In this document: piece by piece, positions 44,124-51,973 of the stretch
Layout: the number at the start of each line of letters is the position of its first letter
Numbering within the stretch: the first letter of the stretch is position 1
Source: Castellaniella sp047971665
GTDB taxonomy: Bacteria; Pseudomonadota; Gammaproteobacteria; Burkholderiales; Burkholderiaceae_B
NCBI RefSeq assembly: GCF_047971665.1
Contig: NZ_JBKEAA010000022.1
Coordinates: 1 to 64,000, forward strand
Reading direction: 5' to 3'
DNA length: 64,000 bases
Program-made: the position numbers and the translations under genes
The notes under the pieces: generated by a model
What the model saw: the letters and a program-made list of their open reading frames with translations, nothing else
Databases searched by the model: none
Told to the model about the DNA's origin: nothing

Positions 44124-45206
44124 ATGAAAACCTATCGCATTGCCACCATTCCCGGAGACGGCATCGGCAAAGAAGTGATTCCCGCAGGGCGTCAGGTACT
44201 GGAGGCCGTTGCCGCCGCCGGCACGCGGTTCAAATTCGAGTTTCAGGACTTCGACTGGGGGGCTGATTACTATCGGCAGCATGGCGTGATGATGCCGGAG
44301 GATGGACTGGATGCGATTCGTGACCAGGACGCGATCCTGTTCGGTTCGGCTGGTGATCCTGACGTGCCCGACCACATCACCCTGTGGGGCTTGCGGCTGA
44401 AGATCTGCCAAGGACTGGATCAGTACGCCAACGTCCGCCCGACGCGCATTCTGCCGGGCATCGACGCGCCGCTGAAGCACTGTGCGCCGCGGGATCTGGA
44501 CTGGGTCATCGTGCGGGAAAACTCCGAAGGCGAATACTCGGGTGTCGGTGGCCGCGTGCATCAGGGCCATCCCTTGGAGACGGCCACCGACGTGTCCGTT
44601 CTGACGCGAGCCGGCGTTGAGCGCATCATGCGCTTCGCCTTTCGCCTGGCGCAGTCCCGGCCGCGCAAGCTGTTGACGGTGATCACCAAGAGCAATGCGC
44701 AGCGCCACGCCATGGTGATGTGGGATCAGATCGCCCGTGAAGTCGCGCAGGAATTCCCGGATGTGACTTGGGACAGGGAACTGGTCGATGCGGCGACCGC
44801 GCGCATGGTCAACCGTCCTGCATCGCTGGACACCATCGTGGCCACCAATCTGCACGCCGACATCCTCAGCGACCTGGCGGCCGCGCTGGCAGGCAGCCTG
44901 GGCATTGCGCCCACGGGCAACATCGATCCCGAGCGCCGTTATCCCTCCATGTTCGAGCCGATCCACGGTTCTGCGTTCGACATCATGGGCAAGGGGCTCG
45001 CCAATCCGGTCGGCACCTTCTGGTCGGTCGTGATGCTGCTTGAGCATCTGGGCGAAACGCAGGCTGCTGCCGGCGTGATGCGCGCCATCGAGGCCGTGAC
45101 GGCTGATCCCGCATTGCATACGCGGGACCTGGGCGGTCAGGCCACGACCGTGCGGGTGACCGAGGCCGTTTGCGCATCGGTCGGCGAGGCCCTGGCAGCG
45201 GCCTGA
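44124..45206 (+). CDS. ttuC: Tartrate dehydrogenase / D-malate dehydrogenase (TtuC/DmlA type)
   Basis: The 360-residue enzyme belongs to the isocitrate/isopropylmalate dehydrogenase family: ATIPGDGIGKEV at the start, substrate arginines in NVRPTRILPG, VIVRENSEGEYSG, the catalytic lysine in ITKSNAQRH, metal aspartates in ATNLHADILSDLAAALAG, and the nucleotide-binding FEPIHGSAFDI. TtuC/DmlA oxidatively decarboxylates D-malate and acts on tartrate with NAD+. GGCGGAG precedes the ATG. A transporter gene of the tartrate type follows 87 bp later. Confidence 0.92.
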   Translation: MKTYRIATIPGDGIGKEVIPAGRQVLEAVAAAGTRFKFEFQDFDWGADYYRQHGVMMPEDGLDAIRDQDAILFGSAGDPDVPDHITLWGLRLKICQGLDQYANVRPTRILPGIDAPLKHCAPRDLDWVIVRENSEGEYSGVGGRVHQGHPLETATDVSVLTRAGVERIMRFAFRLAQSRPRKLLTVITKSNAQRHAMVMWDQIAREVAQEFPDVTWDRELVDAATARMVNRPASLDTIVATNLHADILSDLAAALAGSLGIAPTGNIDPERRYPSMFEPIHGSAFDIMGKGLANPVGTFWSVVMLLEHLGETQAAAGVMRAIEAVTADPALHTRDLGGQATTVRVTEAVCASVGEALAAA

Positions 45207-45293
45207 GACAGAACTGGCGGGCGACGTGCGATACGCCGTCGTCCGTAGAGCCCCTGAAGGGGCCCGCCCAGCAATCAGCGTGGAGACAATGCA

Positions 45294-46613
45294 ATGGACA
45301 AGAACATCAAGGATGTCGAGGATATCGAGAAGCGCACGTTGCGCCGGATTAGCTGGCGCATCGTGCCTTTCATCATGCTGCTGTATTTCGTCGCCTACAT
45401 TGACCGGGTGAATCTGGGTTTTGCGGCGCTGACCATGAAGGCCGATCTGGGGTTGAGTGCCTCGGTCTTCGGTTTTGCGGCAGGCATCTTCTTCTGGGGC
45501 TACTTTCTGTTCGAGGTGCCGTCGAACATCGTGCTGCACAAGCTCGGCGCGCGGTTGTGGATCGCGCGCGTCATGGTCACCTGGGGCATTATTTCGGGCG
45601 CCATGGCCTTTGTCGAAGGGCCGACCAGTTTCTATGTAATGCGTTTTCTGCTCGGCGCGGCCGAGGCGGGTTTCTTTCCCGGCATCATTCTGTACCTGAG
45701 CTACTGGTTTCCGGCGCGCCACCGGGCCGGGGTGACAGCGCTGTTCATGGCGGCGGCGCCGCTGTCCACGGCGCTCGGCTCGCCGATCTCCGCCGCGCTG
45801 CTGGAAATGCACGGCATCATGGGCCTGACGGGGTGGCAGTGGCTGTTCATCCTGGAAGCCATCCCGGCCTTGATCCTGGGCGTCGTCGTTTTCTTCTACA
45901 TGACGGATCGGCCCGCGCAGGCGAAATGGTTGAAGGACGACGAGCGCGCCTGGCTGGTCGGAGCCATGGAGCAGGAAGCCGCTCGTGTGGGCAAGGGGGC
46001 CAGGCACGGCGTGCTGAGCGGCCTGGCCAATCCGCGTGTGCTGGCCCTGGCGCTGATTTATTTCGGCACGTCGGCGGGTTTGTACACCCTGGGCATCTGG
46101 GCACCGCAGATCATCAAGCAGTTGGGTGTGTCGTCCATGACGGTTGGCGTGCTGAACGCCATTCCGCCCATTGTGTCGGTGGTCGCCATGGTGCTGTGGT
46201 CGCGCCATTCCGATCGAATGAACGAGCGCACTTGGCATGTCGTGCTGGCGTGTATTGCCGCGGCCGTGGGGCTGTGGATCGCGGCCGCCTCCAACAGCAT
46301 CGTCGGCCTGATCGCGGCCCTGACACTGGTGAATATCGGGATCAGTTGCGCCAAGCCGCCGCTCTGGAGCATGCCGACGCTGTTCTTGTCGGGTAGCGCG
46401 GCGGCCACCGGGATCGCCACCATCAATTCCATTGGCAATCTGGGCGGCTTCTTCGGCCCGGCCATGATCGGCTGGATCAAGGATCAGACGGGCAGCTTTG
46501 CCGGGGGACTCCATTTCGTGGCTGGCTTGCTGGTGTTGTCGGCCATCCTGACCCTGGTGTTGGCGCGTACGCAAAAGCCGGTTGGCACGATGGGCGGGGT
46601 CAGCGCTTCGTAA
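45294..46613 (+). CDS. ttuB: MFS transporter, anion:cation symporter family, tartrate type
   Basis: The 439-residue membrane protein has 12 predicted helices and the ACS-family pattern RIVPFIMLLYFVAYIDRVNLG at the start, then GYFLFEVPSNI and RFLLGAAEAGFFPGIILYLSYWFP. Members carry tartrate, phthalate, glucarate and similar acids with protons. Its position after the tartrate/malate dehydrogenase gene supports tartrate or malate uptake. GGAGACAATGCA precedes the ATG. A 12-bp-stem terminator follows. Confidence 0.88.
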   Translation: MDKNIKDVEDIEKRTLRRISWRIVPFIMLLYFVAYIDRVNLGFAALTMKADLGLSASVFGFAAGIFFWGYFLFEVPSNIVLHKLGARLWIARVMVTWGIISGAMAFVEGPTSFYVMRFLLGAAEAGFFPGIILYLSYWFPARHRAGVTALFMAAAPLSTALGSPISAALLEMHGIMGLTGWQWLFILEAIPALILGVVVFFYMTDRPAQAKWLKDDERAWLVGAMEQEAARVGKGARHGVLSGLANPRVLALALIYFGTSAGLYTLGIWAPQIIKQLGVSSMTVGVLNAIPPIVSVVAMVLWSRHSDRMNERTWHVVLACIAAAVGLWIAAASNSIVGLIAALTLVNIGISCAKPPLWSMPTLFLSGSAAATGIATINSIGNLGGFFGPAMIGWIKDQTGSFAGGLHFVAGLLVLSAILTLVLARTQKPVGTMGGVSAS

Positions 46614-46634
46614 GCGTATTCCGCGCGGATTGGG

Positions 46635-46672
46635 ATGCGAAAACGCCGGACATCACTCCAGCGTTTTCGCAT
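46635..46672. terminator. Bidirectional hairpin terminator between ttuB and argH
   Basis: ATGCGAAAACGC (46635-46646) pairs perfectly with GCGTTTTCGCAT (46661-46672) across a 14-nt loop. It lies between two genes that face each other. There is no long T tract, so it may need Rho or act as a transcript-end stabiliser. Confidence 0.6.
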
Positions 46673-46741
46673 GGCGCCCGGGCCTGCGCCCGGTGTGTTC
46701 ACGCCTGAGCGGTCCAGATCCTCCTTCACCGTTTTCAGGCG

Positions 46742-46800
46742 GCTCGGATTCGTCAGGCACGGATCAGTCCGCGGGGACTGGCCTGTGTCCGGACTCATCC
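46742..46800. repeat. Dispersed hairpin repeat, copy B (inside the 3' end of argH)
   Basis: This 59-bp element matches copy A at 33659-33718 in both arms, while the core differs but can still fold (CAGTCC / GGACTG with imperfect outer pairs). It covers the last codons and stop of argH, so the final residues DESGHRPVPAD of that protein are encoded by the repeat. Confidence 0.85.
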
Positions 46801-48197
46801 AGCACCCGCTGCGCCTCGATGCGCACACGTTCGGGCGCGGTGCCGCCGATGTGTTTGCGGGCGGCGACCGAGCCTTCCAGGGTCAGCACCTGGAACACAT
46901 CATCCTGGATGTCGGTGTGGAAGCCGCGCAGCTCGTCCAGGGACAGGTCGGCCAGGTCGCAGCCGCGTTCTTCGCAGGAACGCACCGCCAGCGCCACGGT
47001 CTCGTGGGCGTCGCGGAAGGGCACGCCGCGCTTGACCAGGTAATCGGCCAGGTCGGTGGCCGTGGCGTAGCCCTGCAGGGCGGCGGCGCGCATGGCGTCG
47101 GCCTTGACGCAGATGCCGCCGATCATGTCGGCGAAGATCGTCAGCGTGTCGCGGATGGTGTCGGCGGTGTCGAACAGGCCTTCCTTGTCTTCCTGGTTGT
47201 CCTTGTTGTAGGCCAGGGGCTGGCCCTTCATCAGGGTCAGCAGGGCGACCAGATGGCCGTGCACGCGACCGGTCTTGCCGCGCGCGAGCTCAGGGACGTC
47301 GGGGTTCTTTTTCTGCGGCATGATCGAGCTGCCGGTGCAGAACCGGTCGGCCAGTTCGATGAAGCCCACGCGCGGGCTCATCCACAGGACGAGTTCCTCC
47401 GACAGGCGCGAGACATGCGTCATGATGAGCGCGGCCGCCGCGCAGAATTCGATGGCGAAATCGCGGTCCGAGACGGCGTCCAGGGAATTGCGGCAGACCT
47501 CGTCGAAGTTCAGGGTGCGGGCGACGCGTTCGCGGTCGATGGGGTAGGATGTGCCCGCCAGCGCGGCGGCGCCCAGGGGCAGGCGGTTGGTGCGGCGGCG
47601 GCAGTCGGTCAGGCGCTCGGCGTCGCGGCCGAACATTTCCGCGTAGGCCAGCAGGTGATGGCCGAAGGTGACCGGCTGGGCCACCTGCAGGTGCGTGAAG
47701 CCCGGCAGGATGGTGTCGGCGTGTTCGAGGGCCAGCGCGGCCAGCCGGTTGCGCAATTGCCCCAGCAGATCGATGGCCAGGTCGATTTCGTGCCGCAGCC
47801 ACAGGCGGATGTCGGTGGCGACCTGGTCGTTGCGTGAACGGCCCGTGTGCAGGCGCTTGCCCGCGTCGCCGATCAGCTCGACCAGGCGTTTTTCGATGTT
47901 CAGGTGCACGTCTTCCAGGTCCAGCGACCAGATGAAGCTGCCAGCGTGGATTTCTTCCAGGATCTGCGCCATGCCGCGCTGGATGTCGGCCAGATCGGCC
48001 GCGCTGATCACCCCCACGGCGGCCAGCATGTCAGCGTGGGCCAGCGAGCCCTGGATATCGAAGGCGGCCATGCGCTGATCGAAGTCGACCGAGGCTGTAT
48101 AGCGCTTGACCAGATCGGAGACGGGTTCGGAAAAGCGGGCCGACCAGGCCTGCGACTTGTTGTCGAACTGATTGTGTGCGGACGAGGTATTTGACAT
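46764..48197 (-). CDS. argH: Argininosuccinate lyase
   Basis: This 477-residue enzyme of the fumarase/aspartase superfamily splits argininosuccinate into arginine and fumarate, the last step of arginine synthesis. HTGRSRNDQVATD, GFTHLQVAQP and the signature GSSIMPQKKNPD are intact. The last dozen residues come from the dispersed repeat and are not part of the conserved protein. The ATG at 48197 lies 10 bp after a perfect TATAAT, so the message may be nearly leaderless. It is divergent from the PII gene. Confidence 0.96.
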   Translation of the reverse strand: MSNTSSAHNQFDNKSQAWSARFSEPVSDLVKRYTASVDFDQRMAAFDIQGSLAHADMLAAVGVISAADLADIQRGMAQILEEIHAGSFIWSLDLEDVHLNIEKRLVELIGDAGKRLHTGRSRNDQVATDIRLWLRHEIDLAIDLLGQLRNRLAALALEHADTILPGFTHLQVAQPVTFGHHLLAYAEMFGRDAERLTDCRRRTNRLPLGAAALAGTSYPIDRERVARTLNFDEVCRNSLDAVSDRDFAIEFCAAAALIMTHVSRLSEELVLWMSPRVGFIELADRFCTGSSIMPQKKNPDVPELARGKTGRVHGHLVALLTLMKGQPLAYNKDNQEDKEGLFDTADTIRDTLTIFADMIGGICVKADAMRAAALQGYATATDLADYLVKRGVPFRDAHETVALAVRSCEERGCDLADLSLDELRGFHTDIQDDVFQVLTLEGSVAARKHIGGTAPERVRIEAQRVLDESGHRPVPAD

Positions 48198-48206
48198 AGT
48201 GGGCGC

Positions 48207-48212
48207 ATTATA
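48207..48212 (-). promoter_or_regulatory. Candidate -10 element of argH
   Basis: The minus strand reads TATAAT here, with its downstream edge 9 bp before the argH ATG, predicting a leader of only a few bases. No good -35 is seen at 16-18 bp, where the flank falls in a GC-rich hairpin. Confidence 0.5.
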
Positions 48213-48219
48213 AAGGAGG

Positions 48220-48255
48220 GTGTGTCCGGCCCTGGACGGGCGGGGCCGGACGCAC
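48220..48255. other. 13-bp stem-loop between argH and the PII gene
   Basis: GTGTGTCCGGCCC (48220-48232) pairs with GGGCCGGACGCAC (48243-48255), one G-U pair, loop of 10. It sits upstream of the argH -10 and upstream of the PII gene. It has no T tract, so it is more likely a protein site or leader structure than a terminator. Confidence 0.55.
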
Positions 48256-48321
48256 GTGCCGTTCGGGAGGTCCGGCGCCGTCTGCGCTATATTAGAATTT
48301 TTTCAGCGGAAACCAGACACC

Positions 48322-48675
48322 ATGGCGCAGTCCGACATGAAGCAGATCACGGCGATCGTCAAACCCTTCAAGCTCGATGAGGTGCGCGAGGCTTTGTCCG
48401 AGCTGGGCGTCAACGGCCTGACCGTCACCGAGGTCAAGGGGTTTGGCCGCCAGAAGGGCCATACCGAACTGTATCGCGGGGCGGAATACGTGGTGGATTT
48501 CCTGCCCAAGATCCGTGTCGATGTGGTGGTGGCGGCCGATCAGGCCGAGGGGGTGATCGAGGCCATCATCCGCGCCGCGCGCACAGGCAAGATCGGCGAT
48601 GGCAAGATCTTTGTGACGCCGGTGGAACAGGCGGTGCGCATCCGCACCGGGGAAAGCGGCGTCGAGGCGCTGTAA
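48322..48675 (+). CDS. glnB: PII nitrogen regulatory protein
   Basis: The product is 117 residues from ATG 48322, or exactly the classical 112 from ATG 48337 (MKQITAIVKPFK); GCGGAAA favours the first. The T-loop GRQKGHTELYRGAEYVVDF contains the uridylylation tyrosine (Y51 in 112-residue numbering), and the B-loop TGKIGDGKIFV and C-terminal RTGESG are typical. PII senses 2-oxoglutarate, ATP and ADP and controls glutamine synthetase adenylylation. No amtB follows, which favours GlnB over GlnK. Its stop directly abuts the convergent ubiC stop. Confidence 0.95.
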   Translation: MAQSDMKQITAIVKPFKLDEVREALSELGVNGLTVTEVKGFGRQKGHTELYRGAEYVVDFLPKIRVDVVVAADQAEGVIEAIIRAARTGKIGDGKIFVTPVEQAVRIRTGESGVEAL

Positions 48676-49227
48676 TCAGGCGAACGGCCGCCTGGCGATC
48701 GCCCAGAAGGCCGGCAAAAAATACTCTGCCACCAGCAAAGGCTGGCCCAGGCGCATGAACACCGAATGCCGGGCCAGGATCGTCTGGCCCGCGTCCACGC
48801 CCACCCAGGTCTGGTTGCCGCGTCGCGCCCGCAGGCGGCCAAAGCAAAATCCGCTGCGGGTGATGCGCGGATCCTGGTACAGGATGTCGGCCAGGGGCCG
48901 CAGTCCCAGGCCGCGCATGGCCTTCCAGACGCCCCGGCTGGCGGGCAAGGGCGTGAAGCTGCATGCCTGAACCGCAGGCACCCCGTCGATGGTCATCAGA
49001 ATCTCGCGCCACCAGACCGGGGTGCCCGCCGGCAGTCCGGCCTCGGCGGCCCAGCCCCGGGTCAGCGCCTCGGCCGATTCACGGCGCACCGTCAGCCGCA
49101 CCTCGCCCAGACGCCTCAATCCGGCGGTCAGGGCGCCAGGCCGTTGCAGCCAGGCCTGCTTCACCCTGTCCTTTCCGGGGGGCGGCGTACTGTGCCAGGG
49201 GCGGGAGAATGCGGTATCGGGCGTCAT
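48676..49227 (-). CDS. ubiC: Chorismate--pyruvate lyase UbiC
   Basis: The 183-residue enzyme resembles UbiC: VWWREILMTIDGVPAVQACSFTPLP in the middle (with the substrate-binding arginine of WREI) and LGQPLLVAEYFLPAFW at the end with the conserved glutamate. It converts chorismate to 4-hydroxybenzoate for ubiquinone. ubiA is not adjacent. It converges on the PII gene with no spacer. Confidence 0.85.
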   Translation of the reverse strand: MTPDTAFSRPWHSTPPPGKDRVKQAWLQRPGALTAGLRRLGEVRLTVRRESAEALTRGWAAEAGLPAGTPVWWREILMTIDGVPAVQACSFTPLPASRGVWKAMRGLGLRPLADILYQDPRITRSGFCFGRLRARRGNQTWVGVDAGQTILARHSVFMRLGQPLLVAEYFLPAFWAIARRPFA

Positions 49228-49354
49228 GATGGGCGGGCGATCAGGGGCCTCACGATAGCATGGCCCGGATGCTCAGACCGGCTTGCGCGATGCCCGGGGC
49301 TTTTCCGGCGGCATTCTGGCGTCGGCCGGGAGTCCGGCCGGAGGATTCGATACA

Positions 49355-50095
49355 ATGCGCAGCATCATGGAACCGGTCCGAATCTCAAAACTCATGGCCC
49401 AGCGCGGCCTGTGCTCGCGGCGCGAAGCCGATGCCTACATCGAACGCGGCTGGGTGCGCGTGGATGGCCGGATCGTGAGCGAGCTGGGCACCAAGGCGTT
49501 GCCCAGCGCCCGCATCACGCTTGAACGGCAGGCCGCGCGCCGTCAGACCGACAAGGTCACGATCATCCTGAACAAGCCGGTGGGCTACGTGTCGCATCAG
49601 TCCGACAAGGGCTATCGTCTGGCCGCATCCCTGATTCAGGCGCGGACCCAGTACCGGCCGGGGCAGAGCCCGGCGTTCGACCCCGCGCATCTGCGCGGGC
49701 TGGCGCCCGCCGGACGGCTGGACATCGATTCCCAGGGACTGCTGGTGCTGACCCAGGACGGGCGTGTCGCCCGCCAGCTCATCGGCGATGACTCCTCGAT
49801 CGAAAAGGAATACCTGGTCCGGGTCGAGGGACGTTTGTCGGCCAACGGGCTGGCGTTGCTGAATCATGGCCTGTCGCTGGACGGCCAGGCGCTGCGGCCG
49901 GCCCGGGTGCAATGGCAGAACGAGGACCAGTTGCACTTCACCCTGCGCGAAGGCCGCAAGCGGCAGATCCGCCGCATGTGCGATCTGGTCGGTCTGAAAG
50001 TCGTCGGCCTGAAGCGCGTGCGCATGGGGCGCGTCGTGCTGGGCGACCTGCCGGTGGGCCAGTGGCGCTATTTGCGGGACGGCGAACGATTTTGA
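49355..50095 (+). CDS. RsuA/RluB/RluE/RluF-family rRNA pseudouridine synthase, RluF-like
   Basis: The product is 246 residues from ATG 49355, chosen because GGAGGA lies nine bases upstream; ATG 49367 gives the start MEPVRISK. An N-terminal S4 domain (ISKLMAQRGLCSRREADAYIERGWVRVDG) is followed by the catalytic domain with Asp in GRLDIDSQGLLVLT, LNKPVGYVSHQ, and the C-terminal REGRKRQIRRMCDLVGL. It isomerises a uridine in rRNA; similarity points to RluF (position 2604), but the target is inferred. The 3' end overlaps the convergent rlmJ by 28 bp. Confidence 0.88.
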   Translation: MRSIMEPVRISKLMAQRGLCSRREADAYIERGWVRVDGRIVSELGTKALPSARITLERQAARRQTDKVTIILNKPVGYVSHQSDKGYRLAASLIQARTQYRPGQSPAFDPAHLRGLAPAGRLDIDSQGLLVLTQDGRVARQLIGDDSSIEKEYLVRVEGRLSANGLALLNHGLSLDGQALRPARVQWQNEDQLHFTLREGRKRQIRRMCDLVGLKVVGLKRVRMGRVVLGDLPVGQWRYLRDGERF

Positions 50096-51033
50096 GGCTG
50101 CGCACGGTCCCTGGCCGGCCGCGATGACCGGGCCTGGGCCTGGGGGGCGGGCGATTCCGGTGACGCGACAGGACTGGCGCCGGGCGACGCGCTGGTGGTG
50201 AGGGTATGCCGCGCATGGTCGTCCTGGGCCAGCGTGGCGGTCAGCCAGGGCATGGCGCTGCGCAATTCCTGGTGCAGTGTCCAGGGCGGATTGATGATGA
50301 ACATGCCGCTGCCGTGCAGCCCCAATCCATCGGTGGAGGGCTTGTGCACCGTCAGGGTGGCATGCAGCCATTGCACCGGCAGCCGCTCCAGCGCGCGGGC
50401 CATTTCGTGCGCCTGGACCCGTTGCACCAGGGGATACCAGATCGCGAAGCAGCCGGACGCGAAGCGTTCCAGGCCATCGCGCACCGCGTGCAGGGTGTGC
50501 CGGTAGTCCTGCTTGTCCTCATAGGACGGATCGATCAGGACCAGACCGCGCCGGGTCGGTGGCGGCAGCAGGCGTCTGAGGCCGCCAAAACCGTCCTCGC
50601 GGGCGATGGCCACCTGACGGCGCGCGCTGCCCAGTTGCCGCAGCGTATCCTGGAGGACCTCGATTTCGGTCGGATGCAGTTCGAACAGCCGCAGCTTGTC
50701 ATGCGCGCGCAGGGCGTGCAGGGTCAATGCGGGCGATCCGGGGTAGCGGTTGGCGACGCCGTCTGGATTGAAGTCCTGGATGGCGCGCAGGTAGCGCGTC
50801 ACCAGCTCGGGCGGTTGGGGAGCGCCCAGCAGCCGGTCCAGCCCGTCGACGACTTCGCCGCTCTGACCGGCCCATTCGCCATCCAGTGCGTACAGCCCGG
50901 CGCCGGCATGCGTGTCGATCACCCAGTAGGGGGCTTCCTTGCGATTGAAATAGTCCAGGATCTGGACCAGGATGGCATGTTTCAGGACGTCGGCGTGATT
51001 GCCGGCGTGAAAGGCATGGCGATAGCTGAACAT
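50068..51033 (-). CDS. rlmJ: 23S rRNA (adenine-2030 N6)-methyltransferase RlmJ, C-terminally extended
   Basis: The 321-residue protein starts MFSYRHAFHAGNHADVLKHA, the RlmJ hallmark, and has the SAM site DTHAGAGLYAL and the catalytic DPSYEDK (DPPY-like). It methylates A2030 of 23S rRNA. The conserved domain ends near residue 275; the last 45 residues are a low-complexity Ala/Ser/Pro/Arg/Gln tail that ends in a basic cluster and extends into the convergent rluF-like gene. The tail may be an addition created by loss of the original stop. Confidence 0.92.
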   Translation of the reverse strand: MFSYRHAFHAGNHADVLKHAILVQILDYFNRKEAPYWVIDTHAGAGLYALDGEWAGQSGEVVDGLDRLLGAPQPPELVTRYLRAIQDFNPDGVANRYPGSPALTLHALRAHDKLRLFELHPTEIEVLQDTLRQLGSARRQVAIAREDGFGGLRRLLPPPTRRGLVLIDPSYEDKQDYRHTLHAVRDGLERFASGCFAIWYPLVQRVQAHEMARALERLPVQWLHATLTVHKPSTDGLGLHGSGMFIINPPWTLHQELRSAMPWLTATLAQDDHARHTLTTSASPGASPVASPESPAPQAQARSSRPARDRAQPQNRSPSRK

Positions 51034-51047
51034 GACGGCCCGGCGGA

Positions 51048-51815
51048 TTATCGGGCCAGGCCGGGCGCATCCGCCCGGACGCTGTGCAGCGCATCGGTAA
51101 AGACCGCGTGGCAGCCCCAGTCGAACAGGGTGCGGGCGCGGTCAGGGTCGTTGACCGTCCAGATGGCCAGCGCGGCGCCCTGGTCCAGGATGTCGCGCAC
51201 CGTGGCCTGGTCGGCATAGGCCGTGTCGATGTTCAGGCCGATGCAGCCCAGGCCCTGCTGGCGGTTCCGCCAGTCGGCCGGGACCTGGCCCTCGATGAGC
51301 AGGGTGCGGGGCAGATCGGGGGCGGCAGCGCGGGCAGCCTCCAGCGCGGCTTCGGAGAACGACGACAGCAGCGGCGGCAGGTCGGCGCCCGCCCACAAAC
51401 GCGCGGCCTCACGGGCCACGGCCGCGCCGGTCTCGGCATCGTGTCCCGTGGTCGGCTTGATCTCGATATTGCAATGCATGCCGCGCGCGCGGGTGCAGCG
51501 GGCCACGGCGTAGAGGGACGGGACCGGCTCCCCGGAAAAATCCGGGCCGTGCCAGCTGCCGAAATCCATGTGCCCCAGCGCGAGCCAGTCCAGCGCGCTG
51601 GCCAGGCCATGGCCGTCGGAGGTCCTGTCCACGGTATCGTCATGCAGCAGGAAAGGCATGCCGTCACGGCTGAGCTTGACGTCGAATTCCACCATGCCGA
51701 ATCCGGCGGCCGCGCCCGTGCGCATCGCTGCCAGGGTGTTTTCGGGGGCCAGGCGGCCGCCGCCGCGGTGCGCGATGAAGGCCGGCCAGGGCCAGACGGG
51801 AGGAGAGGAGGGCAT
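51048..51815 (-). CDS. ugpQ: Glycerophosphodiester phosphodiesterase UgpQ
   Basis: This 255-residue cytosolic enzyme has the GDPD motifs HRGGGRLAPENT near residue 14, MVEFDVKLSRDGMPFLLHD, and NIEIKPTTG. It hydrolyses glycerophosphodiesters to glycerol-3-phosphate. I start at ATG 51815, where alignment to E. coli UgpQ begins; ATG 51848 would add 11 residues. Neither has a good ribosome site. It lies 14 bp before rlmJ on the same strand, and the ugp transporter is absent. Confidence 0.9.
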   Translation of the reverse strand: MPSSPPVWPWPAFIAHRGGGRLAPENTLAAMRTGAAAGFGMVEFDVKLSRDGMPFLLHDDTVDRTSDGHGLASALDWLALGHMDFGSWHGPDFSGEPVPSLYAVARCTRARGMHCNIEIKPTTGHDAETGAAVAREAARLWAGADLPPLLSSFSEAALEAARAAAPDLPRTLLIEGQVPADWRNRQQGLGCIGLNIDTAYADQATVRDILDQGAALAIWTVNDPDRARTLFDWGCHAVFTDALHSVRADAPGLAR

Positions 51816-51973
51816 GGGGCAGGGTCGCAGGAAGGAATCAACCCGCATTTTAGCCAGCCGGGGCCGCCTTCACCAGGCACGGTCTTGGCGACTGCGCCGG
51901 CCACGGTGGTAAACTGCGAAACATTTCGTGTGCGCGGCCCTGGGGCCGTCAGTCTCCAGCAGGTGAGCCGTTC

